From Chlorophyllum brunneum (Eukaryota > Basidiomycota > Agaricomycetes > Agaricales > Agaricaceae): a stretch of 64,000 nt of DNA. The stretch spans positions 806,001 through 870,000 of the forward strand of contig OY756145.1 of NCBI GenBank assembly GCA_963576785.1, read 5' to 3'. Within the stretch, counting starts at the first letter, position 1, and each line of letters starts with the position of its first letter. The position numbers and the translations under genes were made by a program. Positions 1 to 11,002 of this stretch are shown piece by piece. The notes beneath the pieces were generated by a model. That model saw only the letters and a list, made by a program, of their open reading frames with translations. It was not told the DNA's origin and did no database searches.

Positions 1-1254
1 GTATGATAAGATGGATTCCAAGGGTATTGAAGTATGTTGATCCTGCCTGACCAATACCTAGAAACCTGACTGATAGATTGTTGTAGACTGTGCGACGAGA
101 TAACTGTAGACTGGTGTCGACTGTTATCGAGACGAGTCTCCACAAACTCCTGATCGATAGAGACGCTAAAGCTGCTGAAACGTTCGTCGTAACCCATTCC
201 CTTGTGTGGCGTACCTCACCTTCAAATATAGCTATGTCAAGCAAACCATCGCTGACTTATTGCAAAATAAGGTTGATATGTCCCAGCTTGTGATTACCAA
301 AGCGCTGTCGAAAACAGGTCAGAACAATTCATCCCAAGGAGTAGGCATCACCAGGACTGATCTGCGTCTTTGACTATAGACTATGCGGGAAAACAAGCGC
401 ACGTCGAACTTGCCGAACGGATGAAGCAGCGTGACGCCGGATCTGCCCCAGCACTCGGAGATCGTGTTGCCTACGTCATCATCAAGGGTATTAAAGGTAA
501 TACTTCATTTTACTATAGTAGACATGAGAGTTGACTTGTGCGACAGGTGCTGCGGCATACGAAAAGTCTGAAGACCCGCTCTATGTGCTAGAAAATAGTA
601 TTCCGATTGATACGAAATACTACCTTGAGAATCAGCTCTCAAAGCCGCTAATGAGGATTTTCGAACCTATTCTCGGAGAAAAGGCGTCTTCGTTGTGTGA
701 GTCTCATTCCTCCCACAAACTTCTGACTGAGCTCTGACGGTACTGTCATGGATATACAGTATCTGGTGACCATACGAGGTCCATTCAGATTGCTACCCCA
801 ACCGTGGGTGGCCTTATGAAATTCGCCGTCAAGACCGTGACATGCCTTGGGTGTAAAACAGCGTTAAAGGCGAACAATAGCGTCCCTAGTAAGTTGACTT
901 GTGTTCACGCCCTCCGTGGTGGCTGACGCTGCGCCTCCGGTTAGACGGCGCCATCTGCAATAACTGCCGACCTAGGATTCCGGAGCTATACCAGAAACAA
1001 GTGATGTCAGCTTCGGAGCTGCAGGTGCGATTTGCACGCTTGTGGACACAATGTCAGAGATGTCAAGGCTCTCTGCACCAGGTGGGTTGACGGCTTTTCC
1101 AATGTCAAGGTCATTATTAGTTTCTGACGAACCGGATCAGGATGTCTTGTGCACGAGTAAAGATTGCCCGATATTCTATATGCGAAAGAAGGCACAGAAG
1201 GACGTGGAGGATGCAAATGCGACTCTGGAGCGTTTCGACGAAGAGGCCTGGTGA
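1..1254 (+). CDS. POL3: DNA polymerase delta catalytic subunit, C-terminal part (5' end outside window)
   Basis: Catalytic subunit of replicative DNA polymerase delta, nuclear. Eight exons read by eye: <1-31, 87-181, 232-317, 380-496, 547-696, 760-888, 945-1081, 1141-1254. The joined product shows the B-family end-of-palm block (TVRRDNC, then LLIDRD), the GDRVAYVI and [26 protein letters not shown] thumb region, and both C-terminal metal clusters. CysA is seen as CLGCK with ICNNC, and CysB as CQRC with CTSKDC. In known Pol delta, CysB binds a 4Fe-4S cluster and CysA binds zinc. Introns are 50-63 nt with normal GT-AG ends. The frame is intact to the TGA at 1252-1254. The gene is convergent with the SET gene, whose stop lies 130 bp away. 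Family assignment is very secure; exact splice sites are inferred. Confidence 0.95.
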
Positions 1255-1383
1255 TAATGCACTCCACTTGGCATGTATCTTCATTCTTCAGCTTGGATGC
1301 CATCACTCTCGATTCTAGATGACATTACCCTATATTGTAATAGTAATCTACGCTAGGTCCAATGCATAGGCATAGGCGCGGAG

Positions 1384-2078
1384 TCACAGACGACTCTGGA
1401 TCCTGGCAGCCGACATTTGATCCCGTTTTGCGATGAGCTGGAGGATGTAGGGGTTTATCCATTTCTGTATAAGCAATTGTGAGTGAGAAAGGTATTTTGC
1501 TCCGCGGATACGCCCAATACAGTCCTGATTGAAATCAGCAACAGGAAAACGGGGAGAGGTATATCACGGCCACCTTGGCAAGACATTGACAAGTGAACGG
1601 TTGGTCCATGTCCCACTCGGTACTAGGATAGAAGAACGTGATTGCTTCGCCGGATTCGATGCACTTGAGAGCACGAATGTGCCAATCGTTATGGTCAGAC
1701 GAGGATAAGTCGAACGCCACATTCGGATCGCAAGAGTGGTTAACTAGAATTGTGATGGGTCGTCAATTGCAGCGGTGGCAGCAGAATAGCCGCACTGTAA
1801 ACCAGATCAGAGTTGAGTTCGATGTGATCGTTTGGTCCGGGACCACACTGAACGGAAGTATAGGCCTTGGGGCCTTGGGTCAACCGAGCAGGCTCGAGGG
1901 GAGCTATATATTCACCCGCCTCAAAGACCTGTGTATCATCGATGTGAGATAAAATCTCGTGGACGCCAGTGAGGTATACCCTTGTTGCACGGAGGCATGA
2001 GCTAAATTTGCCATTGCCAAAATCGACAACTAATTGAGGATATGTCGGTATGTACCCGTGTCTAGATGGCTTGGGCAT
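1384..2078 (-). CDS. SET-domain protein with post-SET cysteines
   Basis: Short SET-domain protein of about 197 residues, a probable lysine methyltransferase-like protein of the small fungal type. Three exons: 1796-2078, 1574-1743 and 1384-1524, with introns of 52 and 49 nt. Start is the ATG at 2078. Diagnostic motifs after splicing are ELNSDLVYINHSCDPN (SET motif with NHSC), GEAITFFYPSTEWDM (the GE..TFFY block), and the post-SET pattern C-x-C-x4-C read as CQCLAKDC across the second intron. The complete post-SET motif appears only when that intron is removed, which supports the join. Pre-SET is absent. The substrate cannot be predicted; small proteins of this class often act on non-histone targets or have no known activity. 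Confidence 0.8.
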
Positions 2079-2886
2079 TAGAGAGAGGAAGGTTCATGCG
2101 ATAGATTTGAGAAGGTGGGGTTACAGCGCCTCGTTTATAGGCTTCGAAATGGAATATCTAGAGTCGGTCCAGCACTGATGGGTTTTAGCCTATTGAGTGT
2201 TCAGGAGAAAACGTGCCGGGACTCCAAATATTCGATGGACTGTAGGCTCGATCCGGGACGGGTGTCCGACAAAGATGCGCGTTCCTAATCAGATATTACC
2301 GATAACATTGAATGGATGGTCTTGGCAACAGGACCATGCTTAAAAACGTGTCTCTCGTCTCCGTGAGTCGGTGCGAGCCGCATGGTACGTCAGTGTTCTT
2401 CTACAGAACACGGACCGTTCACGCGCTTCATGGTCCGATATGTTTCGTTACCACCATAAGCATTTCCATGGGGCATGATAACATCGTGTTTTGATCAGAT
2501 TCACATCGATTGTGCCGCATATTCCAATTCAGAAAGTCGCAATCCCGAGCCGATGAGCAAGTTCTGTCCGCGTCATGATGACATTCTTATCGCGCGACGA
2601 ACGATCGCGACGTACCACACCAATCCACATATCACTCGGAATTCATATATAGTAGCATACGCCCTGCCGCTCGAACTTTGAATGCTCAGTCCTAGTATTA
2701 TTAGGTAAATTTAGAACGCTCGCGATCGTGTCACGTGTTAAACAATGCATGTGATCGTACCTAAACCTTAACCCCAAGAACTATACAGTTCCATCACTCG
2801 CTCACCACAACATACCGAATTCCAAGCCCGGCTCGTTTCAAGGCCGCCCTTCAAGACACGCACACCTCACCGACACCCAACACTCA
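2079..2886. other. Intergenic region with no recognised gene
   Basis: Divergent interval between the SET gene and RPL30. Only short open frames without family resemblance are present. The RPL30-proximal part carries the CACGTG element annotated separately and a pyrimidine-rich stretch before the ATG. Confidence 0.6.
2732..2737. promoter_or_regulatory. CACGTG E-box in RPL30 upstream region
   Basis: Palindromic CACGTG in the context GTGTCACGTGTTAA, about 150 bp before the RPL30 ATG. The extended GTCACGTGT recurs upstream of CYT1 and between the TPR gene and TIM23. In yeasts GTCACGTG is the Cbf1 (bHLH) site; that this fungus uses it the same way is inference. Confidence 0.45.
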
Positions 2887-3450
2887 ATGGCCCCCACCAA
2901 GAAGTCCAAGGCGGCGAAGAACACCGAGTCTATCTCAGCCAGGCTCGCCCTTGTTGTCAAGTCAGGCAAATACAGCCTTGGCTACAAGTCCGCTCTCAAA
3001 TCGATGAGGAATGGAAAAGGTGTGTGTGCTTCGTTCCCTATCTTTTTCGGGGGCTGGAGCGTGAGGCTGAGAAGGTCCCTTGAGCTGACGAAATTTTATA
3101 TTTGTTTGTTGCTCTGCTGTGTATTGGATTCTGTTCTTGGTTCTCTGTGGCGTTACTCTCGTCGGACTGGTGATTAGCCAAACTTGTGTTGATCGCTGGC
3201 AATTGCCCTCCTCTACGCAAGTCTGAGCTGGAATATTATGCTATGCTTTCGAAGACTACCGTTCATCACTTTGCTGGCACCAATGTTGCTCTTGGTACTG
3301 CTGCTGGAAAACTCTTCCGTGTTGGGTAAGTGTATTCGTTAATGATCGATTAATTCGTTGTTGACTGGTCCGTCTTTTACCAGCGTCATGACCGTCGTCG
3401 ACCCCGGAGACTCCGATCTCCTTAACTTCGCTGAGGGCAACGCTACCTAA
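2887..3450 (+). CDS. RPL30: 60S ribosomal protein L30 (eL30)
   Basis: Cytosolic large-subunit ribosomal protein eL30. Three exons: 2887-3019, 3178-3325 and 3384-3450. They encode about 115 residues, the normal family length. The N-terminus MAPTKKSK leads into [22 protein letters not shown]. The second exon holds [25 protein letters not shown] and [13 protein letters not shown], and the last holds [13 protein letters not shown]. These are hallmark eL30 sequences. The first intron (158 nt) is longer than most in this window, as is common near the start of ribosomal protein genes. In budding yeast L30 represses splicing of its own transcript; whether that holds here cannot be seen. Convergent with SEC53. 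Confidence 0.97.
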
Positions 3451-3617
3451 GCCCACCAAAAATCATCTGACGGTTTTGTCTATTCGTCATATGCACATAT
3501 TCTACCTCTTGTACGGCCATATATGTGTATCATCACCAATTCATCACCAATATGAATCCATGCGGCATCCGTTTCCAGGGGTACTATTACACTTGGATAT
3601 AGTTAATGATTCACGCA

Positions 3618-4724
3618 TCAACTGAGGAAAAGCTCCTTGAGAATGCGTATGGTGTCTTCGGGACTGTTCACTGAGTGTCCAATTGTCCGAGGGTCAATGA
3701 AGATCTCGTAGTCATTACCTCCCTAGGTTGGGGGTATTAGATATGATGGTGCGGAAACTCCTGCTCTTACCTGGTAGGTTTTGTCACCAAAGAAGTGAAT
3801 CTCTTCGAAGCTCTCGTCCTCGACCCTGCTGAGGGCGTAAGTTTTGTCCCAGCCATGAGGGAAGACATCGAAGGAGATTTGACCACCGATGGAGAATGTC
3901 AGTCCGTAGTCAGGGAATTTTTCCCTGAGGACCTGGACGAATTTCGCGCGGTAGCCCTTTTGCTGAGACTGGATGAGCATTTTTGATGGATAGCTGAGAT
4001 CATTTCCCCTACCTTGTCTATTCTTTCAAACTCTTTGCGCTCTTCAATTCTGGGTTGACGTCAGTTCCTGAGTTGGTGAGAGGTAAAGTGACCGACGTCG
4101 CGTTACGACCAATCGGGCTGACATTTATCATTCCCCGACGGAATTCTACAAAGGTTCCGCTTTGAAGATCGACGTTTAGTACCTTGGTAGAGTTTCTAGC
4201 AAAGAGATACTTACCGTTTGATTGGAATGTCCATGTCGGCAATGTAGTGAAGGATAAAGTTGACCAGAGTCTTGTAGCGGTCCTCTCCAATGAAGTCAAT
4301 GAACGACTGGTAAGGCAGGGGTAGTCCGAGCTTGTACGCTGTGAGGCCATTCTCGGCAAATGCATAGTCAAACTCGTCAATAACTGAGGCGATGCGACGA
4401 GACACGAAAGTTATATTAATTAAGACTGTGTTGCGGGTTGGGGGAACAGCTTTGCACACCGTTGTTCCCGGCCGTCTGGAGTTGTTCGGTGATTTTGATA
4501 AGATCAGAGCCACCAACGAATCCAACGACTACCTGTTTGCGCAGTTGGCGAAGGGTATCGATCATTTCCTGAGATGCATTCTGTACCATATAAGAGCGCA
4601 ATTAACAACTACACTCAGGGATGTCGACTCGCGAAAAGCGCACCTGACGCGCGGGGGTAAGCGTGCCATCGACGTCAAAGAGACATAGGACATTGCGTGG
4701 CCTGTCTTTGAAGCTCTTGGACAT
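3618..4724 (-). CDS. SEC53: Phosphomannomutase
   Basis: Cytosolic HAD-superfamily phosphomannomutase, converting mannose-6-phosphate to mannose-1-phosphate for GDP-mannose, glycosylation and GPI anchors. Start is the ATG at 4724. Exon 1 (4644-4724) encodes 27 residues ending [11 protein letters not shown], which carries the nucleophile motif DxDGT. Later exons give [47 protein letters not shown], and [19 protein letters not shown], then [16 protein letters not shown] near the stop at 3618. All are family blocks in the right order, so the gene looks intact. At least six short introns. Its start lies 198 bp from that of VMS1 on the other strand, so the two probably share a promoter region. Confidence 0.95.
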
Positions 4725-4922
4725 GGTTGTTAACGTGCAGGGAGAGTGAGAGACGCACTGCGGGTGAATTGCTATCGTGGCCTCAATGGCTATTTTGGAT
4801 CGGTGCGGAGATCACCGAATATGGCAGCGATCGAGTCAAGATTGCTCAGCCTGACTGTCTGCCTGGGCTATATATCGCACTACCACCTGGAATATCCTGC
4901 GAAATAAACCAAGACGCTCGAG
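4725..4922. promoter_or_regulatory. Divergent promoter interval SEC53 / VMS1
   Basis: The 198 bp between the two start codons must hold both 5' UTRs and both core promoters. A TATA-like stretch (TATATCGC) occurs about 50 bp before the VMS1 ATG. No factor site is recognised. Confidence 0.4.
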
Positions 4923-7209
4923 ATGCAGGCACAGACACATTTGTACAACCTCCCGCGGGAACTTCTAGACACCCTGACCCTGCGAACTTTACTCTCTGAA
5001 CCACCACCTCCTATCCCCAACTCTGGTGAGATTGACGAAAAACCTACACAAGATGGTGGCAATGTCGTTGCCTCTTCTGGCCTAAACGTCAATGCTCGAG
5101 CTTGTACTATTTGTCTAGGCGTTACGTTTTTGGATGTGGATGAGCAGAGGTCCCATTTCCGGTCAGACTGGCATCGGTACAATGTCAAGACACGACTCAG
5201 TGGTGGCCAAGTTGTCTCTGAAGAAAAATTCGGTCAGCTCGTAGAAGGTGTGTGGTTGTGCCGTGTTGGATATCAAAACTGACCACACAAAACCTAAGCT
5301 CTTGAAGATTCGCTGTCGGGTTCAGCGTCTTCCTCTTCCGAAGACGAGTCCTCCAACAATGGATTGTCAGATGCAGTGAACACTCTTATCAACAAAACGA
5401 AGCGTCTCAACGCCCATCTCCACTCCACATCCGACGACCAACACCACGGCCAGAAACAGCCTCCACAAACACCGATTGCATGGTTCCACTCACCACAGCA
5501 TCAAACCCAACTCGGTGTCTATCGAACTGTGTTTCCTACCTACATCGAATCAGATGGTTACCTGGGAGAACTGAAGGAAATGCAGAGTGGCGGACCGGAA
5601 GGAAGGACGTGGGCTATGTTCATGGTTGCTGGTGGCCACTTCGCTGGCGCCATTGTCAAAGTGGGCAAATCTGACGAAGGGAGAGCTGAAGGAGCCGAGG
5701 AGGCTGCTGCTGGTGCTTCCGGGAGGAAGAAGAAACCGAAGAAACCGAAGCCAGAAACCGAGGTGTTAAGGCATAAGACTTTCCATCGATATACCAGTGA
5801 GTTCCACGCCTTAGTGTCCTTCGTAGGTCATTATACTGATTGACATCATCACAGCGCGGAGAAAGCAGGGCGGCTCGCAATCGGTCAATGATAACGCCAA
5901 AGGCCCTGCGAAGAGTGCTGGTGCACTGCTCCGTCGATATGGTGAACAAGCGTTGCGAGATGTTTGTACCACGTCCCATCCAACACATCGCTACATTCTA
6001 ATCCCATCTACAGGATATCCACAATCTACTCCTTGACTGGGCAGAAGACATCGATGCTTGTGAACGGATATGGATTCGCGCTAGTGTTTCCAACCGACGC
6101 ATATTCCTTGACTTCGACGGACCAATAATGAAAGGCGACTATCGTCTCAGAACCTTCCCTTTCCCAACCCGGCGACCTGTGAGTATTCAATTCTCACATT
6201 CGCAATTTCCTACCTAACGCACGTTCCTCACTAGACACAATCAGAACTTGCGCGTTGTCTACTCGAACTTACTCGGCCCAAAATTTCTCACCTAACCGAA
6301 GAAGAACTCAGAGCACAAGACGAAGCATACCTTACCTCTATCAAACCCAAACCTCCCAAACCCGCACCCGCATCCGCATCGCCGGCACCTTCACAGCCTG
6401 CTCCACCGCCCAAACCAAAACTTACAAAAGAGGAAGAGGCGCTCAAGGATAAATGGCTTCGTGCACTGGACATGACTTCCAGAGATCGGCTGGAGGCACT
6501 GAAATCGTTTTTGGAACGAGAAGAAGACATTTTAGGTGGTATCGATGCGCTTATACCCGAGTTCGTGCACACCGACGCGGGTAGCGCGATGAGGAGAGCA
6601 GGAACGTTATTACAGGCTGCTGTCGTTGCAGGCAGTGAGGATACCGTAAAATGGCTATTGGAGGAGAAGAACTCGGATCCGACCATTCCTATACTTTCTT
6701 CTTCTCGTGAGAACGAGAAAGACGTGGGCGAGGAGACTGGGGATGATGAAGATGAAACGGAAAAGATGCCCTTGAAATCCAACGCAAAACGAACCGCATA
6801 TGATCTAGCCAAAACTAAAACCGTTCGTGACATCTTCCGTCGATGTGCAGCCACGTACCCTGATAAATGGGACTGGGTCGGAGCTGCGCGAGTCCCGAGC
6901 GGATTAAGCAAGGAGATGGAGGAGGTGCGAGAGGAGAAGAAAAAAGTCCGGCGGAAGGGCTTGAAGGAAAAGGTGAAAGAACGAGAGCGGGAAGCTGCTG
7001 TGAAGAAGGTTGCTGCTGGCATTGAACCAGAACCTGCGCCTGCGCCAATCCCGAAACAGGAGAACTCGACAGGCCCGAGAAGATTGGGCGGAGCAGCGGG
7101 TGCGAGTGAGGGTATAGCTGGGTTAACACCAGAGATGAGCGCAAAAGTCGAGAGGGAGCGACGCGCAAGAGCTGCGGAGGCCAGATTAAAAGCCCTTACT
7201 AAATCATGA
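4923..7209 (+). CDS. VMS1: Vms1/ANKZF1-type peptidyl-tRNA hydrolase of ribosome quality control
   Basis: Homologue of yeast Vms1 and human ANKZF1, which release stalled nascent chains from tRNA on 60S subunits in the RQC pathway. Exons: 4923-5248, 5299-5796, 5855-5961, 6014-6178, 6235-7209. An N-terminal zinc finger is seen as CTICLG with HFRSDWHRYN. The VLRF1 release-factor-like core follows, with GGHFAGAI, HKTFHRYTTRRKQGGSQS (the GSQ loop with the catalytic Gln, formed across an intron) and a DIHNLLLDWAEDID region. An ankyrin-like stretch (LLQAAVVAGSEDTVKWLLEE) and a Lys/Glu-rich coiled coil come next. The C-terminus ends in RERRARAAEAR, an exact match to the VIM consensus Rx5AAx2R that binds Cdc48/p97. 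All functional parts are present. Confidence 0.93.
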
Positions 7210-7466
7210 TACCGTATTACTTGTTACGGTATGTCGGTATTGGCTTTAGATACACAGTCGCTTGTGCAAAATGGTTTAGACCAACTTGCCGGACCGAAAA
7301 TTTCGTTCAGTCGGCCAGTATGAAACTTCGTGCATAAGCCACCACAGCATCATCAAGCTGAGATTGAAGTTGAGTAATATGCTGTGACTACAAGATGTCA
7401 CATTTTCCCTCCTCTCAACACCCTGTTGTCTACACTCCTTAGCAGATTCCGACTTTGTGATTTGAC

Positions 7467-8741
7467 ATGGCTCAGGTGGACCCAATGAGTAGTTCACTGG
7501 GCTCTTTGGTAACATATGTTGCAAGTGCAGAGCATGTTGTAAATGTTGCCAAAAACACTGTTGATCCTGTAAACTGTGACTGGGGTGCTGGAACTAGGGT
7601 CGAGTGTGCTGTTGTTCTTGGATCATGGATGCTCTTGCAAAAGGTTGTTTTATAGCATCTTCTGTGTTCTGAGGCTCATGGCTCATTCATATTTATATCA
7701 CCAGCACCTGCATTTCATCCACTGCCATCCAACAATGGTATTTTTCAATTTATCTACTAAAATCCTGTATCTTATGTGTATTAGGATGGATTTGTTTGTA
7801 GGCTACCTAAGTGCAATCGTCAATTGCATCTGAGCTCTCAAGCTCTTGCAGATCATATTGATTCTGCTCATCTATCCAGGCTTCCACTCAGTTGTCCCAT
7901 TCCTAGTAAGTTTTACTACAAATGAACACATTTTTAAGCCTGATACAGATAATGAATAGACTGTGCAACATTATTCCTAAAAGGAATAGAGTCACTTATC
8001 AAACATTATGAAGACTGTCACGGTAATCTCGAAGGCAAGATTGTTCAGCTCCCTCTTTCCACTGGAACGTGGGAACCCATTCCCAAACACTTGACCATTA
8101 CCAATGGTTCTACCACACCTTCTGTTACACCGGCGAGCTTACCACTGCCATCTTTACCGGGTATAGGGGAAATGCAACCAGGAAGTGTATTGGTTGCAAA
8201 TGTAAACATGAAACAATCACAGGGGACGAAACTTGGCCCCGGTGAGGGGGTGGATGGGTGGTTTTCTAGTCAGCCTGGGATGTCCCAAAGTCAAGGCTTT
8301 ACCTCCAGTCAAGGTATTCATCCTATGGCCCGGAGAAAGAGGACAAGGGTGAAGCAGCTTGAAAAGATGAGGGAACAAAGAAAAGAGGAAGATGAAGAGG
8401 GTGTCCCAACCATTACTTTGGATGACCTTGTAGGGTTTGATGGGCCCATGGGACTGAGGATTGACGTCAATACTCGGCATCATCGTGGGTGGCTGGGAAT
8501 GAGGGGGAAAAGAGGCACCCGAGATCCTGGTCAATGGAATCTGAACTTGGCAACAATAGCAGACCAGGGGATGATTTTCGGACAGAGGCCTCAACAGCTG
8601 ATGATAGATATGTCGTGTCCACAGCCCATGCTAACGAGAGTGCATGGAAATGGAAACCCGAAGAGCGTCCTATTTGATGTTGTGGCGAGGAAGGTGGATG
8701 AGATGGAGAGGATAGGCGTTGTTGACATGACTTTAATGTGA
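7467..8741 (+). CDS. Protein with three tandem C2H2-type zinc fingers
   Basis: Not recognised as a known family; no function is assigned. Exons 7467-7643, 7705-7737, 7785-7905 and 7960-8741 join in frame to 370 residues. When spliced, three finger-like units appear, each ending in His-x4-His. They are CDWGAGTRVEC with HLHFIH (C-x9-C-x12-H), VCRLPKC with HIDSAH (C-x4-C), and CPIPNC with HYEDCH (C-x4-C). Each finger is split across or close to an intron, and the His and Cys pairs only line up after splicing, which supports the model. The C-terminal half has a Gly/Ser/Gln-rich linker and a basic patch (ARRKRTRVKQLEKMREQRK). A putative DNA-binding or regulatory protein by inference. Confidence 0.65.
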
Positions 8742-11002
8742 ATATCTTGGAATTATTTTACATGTACTCAATGATTCTTTCGAATCCCGAATGAAAGCAG
8801 AAACTAAACAGATTACCGAACCAACACGGCGTTCGTCGAGCAAACACAGGCAAACTCCGGTAACGAAGTGTTCACACATTTGTTATGACCCGGAGTTCTA
8901 ACTTGCATCCCTCGACGGCCTCGGTTTCGGTCGGGTACGCTCAAGGCAAGGTCTATGAAACACGGGAAGCAAAACCGCGGTTCTAGATAAGGTAGGCATT
9001 TAACAGAGTTGGTCTAGAGTTTCCACCGGTGGTTTGGCCCATCGTATTCCAGTTCGCCAGCGATGGTAGCACAAATCGTATCCCGTGGAAAACACACCGC
9101 CTCAGGAAGCACACTATTGCTATATTTTGCTATACTTTGTTCCTCCATGCACTAGCAGCAAGTCACGATGAAATGTTCTGGCATACGGGAAAGTGAATCC
9201 CGGGATACGGCCTTGGCGACACATCCATCTAGAGGCCATGCTTCTAAGAGATCCCAGACCCTTGAGTCTTGTCTTGATTTCTAACCTCGAGCGGAGACCA
9301 TACTTTCAAATATCCTCTGGCGAACTTCTGCTTGACTACCAGACAGAAAAGCTATGCCGTTGATCTGGTTCAAAACTCTAGACCCGAATGTCCTTTTGGG
9401 GCCGATACAACTTGGCCGAGAGATCTTCTCCTGTGAGTCAATTTACCGCACACTCGGGTCAGATCTGAAGCTCGCAAGTGGCAGGACCCCCTAGGCTTGA
9501 CTGTCTAATAGCGATTCTGTGCATAAAGAAACGCAACAAAATTGCTAGGGGGTTGACCCTGCGGTGGACCCCCAGCGTGACGCCCAGTCCGCGCCATATT
9601 TGTCTTTCCACCGAGTGTGAAATCCCTACGCATAGATCAGACTCACTTTACCCGGTTATAACGTTACACCCAGAGCGAATTCAAAGAGCCTGGTTCTGGG
9701 CATTCCGACTCTGGGAAGTGCGAGCTGTGGCTTTCTGGGCTCAAGCAGCTCGAAATTCTGATCTTATCCCGAATCCAACATTTTTCGGAAGAGAAGTTCA
9801 AAGCGTAGGCTACAGGTCAAGGAAGTCCGGCTCAAGGATATTAGACTTGGCCACCATTGGACGTCCCCGTGTCTATACACTGGTCATCCGGATTACCCCC
9901 AAGGGAAAAACTCCTCGACCGCTCGAAAAGGCTCCTATTGAATTCTGAACATTCTCAGGACTGTCCCAGACTCGTATTCTCCTTCGCGGACGCATCAGTG
10001 AGAAGAAGCCCGCTGCGTGGTCGACTCTCCGAAGGAGGATTAAACTGCGTTCGTGACCCACGCGGACTTGATTTATATGTATCCCAGGAGTGCCAGATCT
10101 GTGACCGATATATTCCGCAGGCGAACGTCTATGAAGGCGCTCCCCGTAATCAATATCCTGGTACCACTTTGGACCTCCAGCGAAGACTTGAGTACGTCCG
10201 TGGCTCAATTTTCACGTGCAAGTACTAATAGTAACACACTAGGACTCAGGCTGGGATCATGAACAGTGGTAGGGTTGCCACGTTATTTCCGCTGCTGCAT
10301 GTTATATCGAGTGCAGTCATGGCACCTGGGCTGATAGGTGTGTGTGGCGAACTACCTCGGAATATTCCGGCACTCACTTGATGGCACTCGCTTGGGCGCC
10401 GGGAAGTTCGCCTGAATTGTAGGAAATAGTAATGCTACAACATCATGAGTCCGCGATAAATTATGGCGTAAGACGGACACGACAGCTACCAGTGCATGCT
10501 AGAAAGAGATATAGTGAGAGGCTACGGAGACGAATTACTTGAGTACTCGCATAAAGAACCCGAGATGCTGCAACATTGTCCTACAATATCTAAGGTGTAC
10601 TAGCGGGCGCACTAATTAACCATCAAAGTTCTGCTACAGTGTTTTACGTGGACTTAAGCTTACTATTTTCACCTACCCTTTTCTTCACGAACCGAAACAC
10701 GGGAGTTTTGGATTTACTCATTAAGTTCTCGTGTCGTTATGAGAAACTGAGGTGAGCCATCATATGCCCTTTCTTCTATCATGCCATAGTCTATTTGTTA
10801 CTCTCAGTTTTCATTCCTTATGATTGATGTTTAACTCACGTGATCGCATACTCGAATTTGTGAATTTTGAAATTTGGGCTTAACTGAGCAAGATTGCATC
10901 TCCCCCTTTTCATTGCGCTATCTAGAAAAAATCAAACGCCGACCACTTACCCCTTGGAGGGCCGTCGGTCTGTTCTGATTTTATCACAGGTCTACAGTTA
11001 TA
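8742..11002. other. 2.3-kb interval with no recognised gene
   Basis: No family resemblance was found on either strand. Two overlapping frames (9478-9948 and 9857-10228) begin at non-ATG codons or lack any recognisable motif. The right part (about 10,690-10,820) contains a sequence resembling one near 51 kb, annotated as a repeat. This is the largest apparently empty stretch of the left arm. Confidence 0.5.
10700..10810 (+). repeat. Diverged dispersed repeat, copy A
   Basis: Shares an extended resemblance, estimated by eye, with 50,980-51,095. Common blocks include GTTCTCxTGTCGTTA and ATAGTCTATTTxTTA in the same order and at similar spacing. No open frame and no terminal repeats were identified. 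Confidence 0.45.

Noticed and set aside
6288..7022. 244-codon minus-strand frame
   Set aside because: Antisense to the VMS1 last exon; Ser-rich shadow of a Lys/Glu/Asp-rich coding region.
9478..10228. Overlapping frames of 156 and 123 codons
   Set aside because: The first opens with a non-ATG codon, neither has a motif, and no splice structure was convincing.
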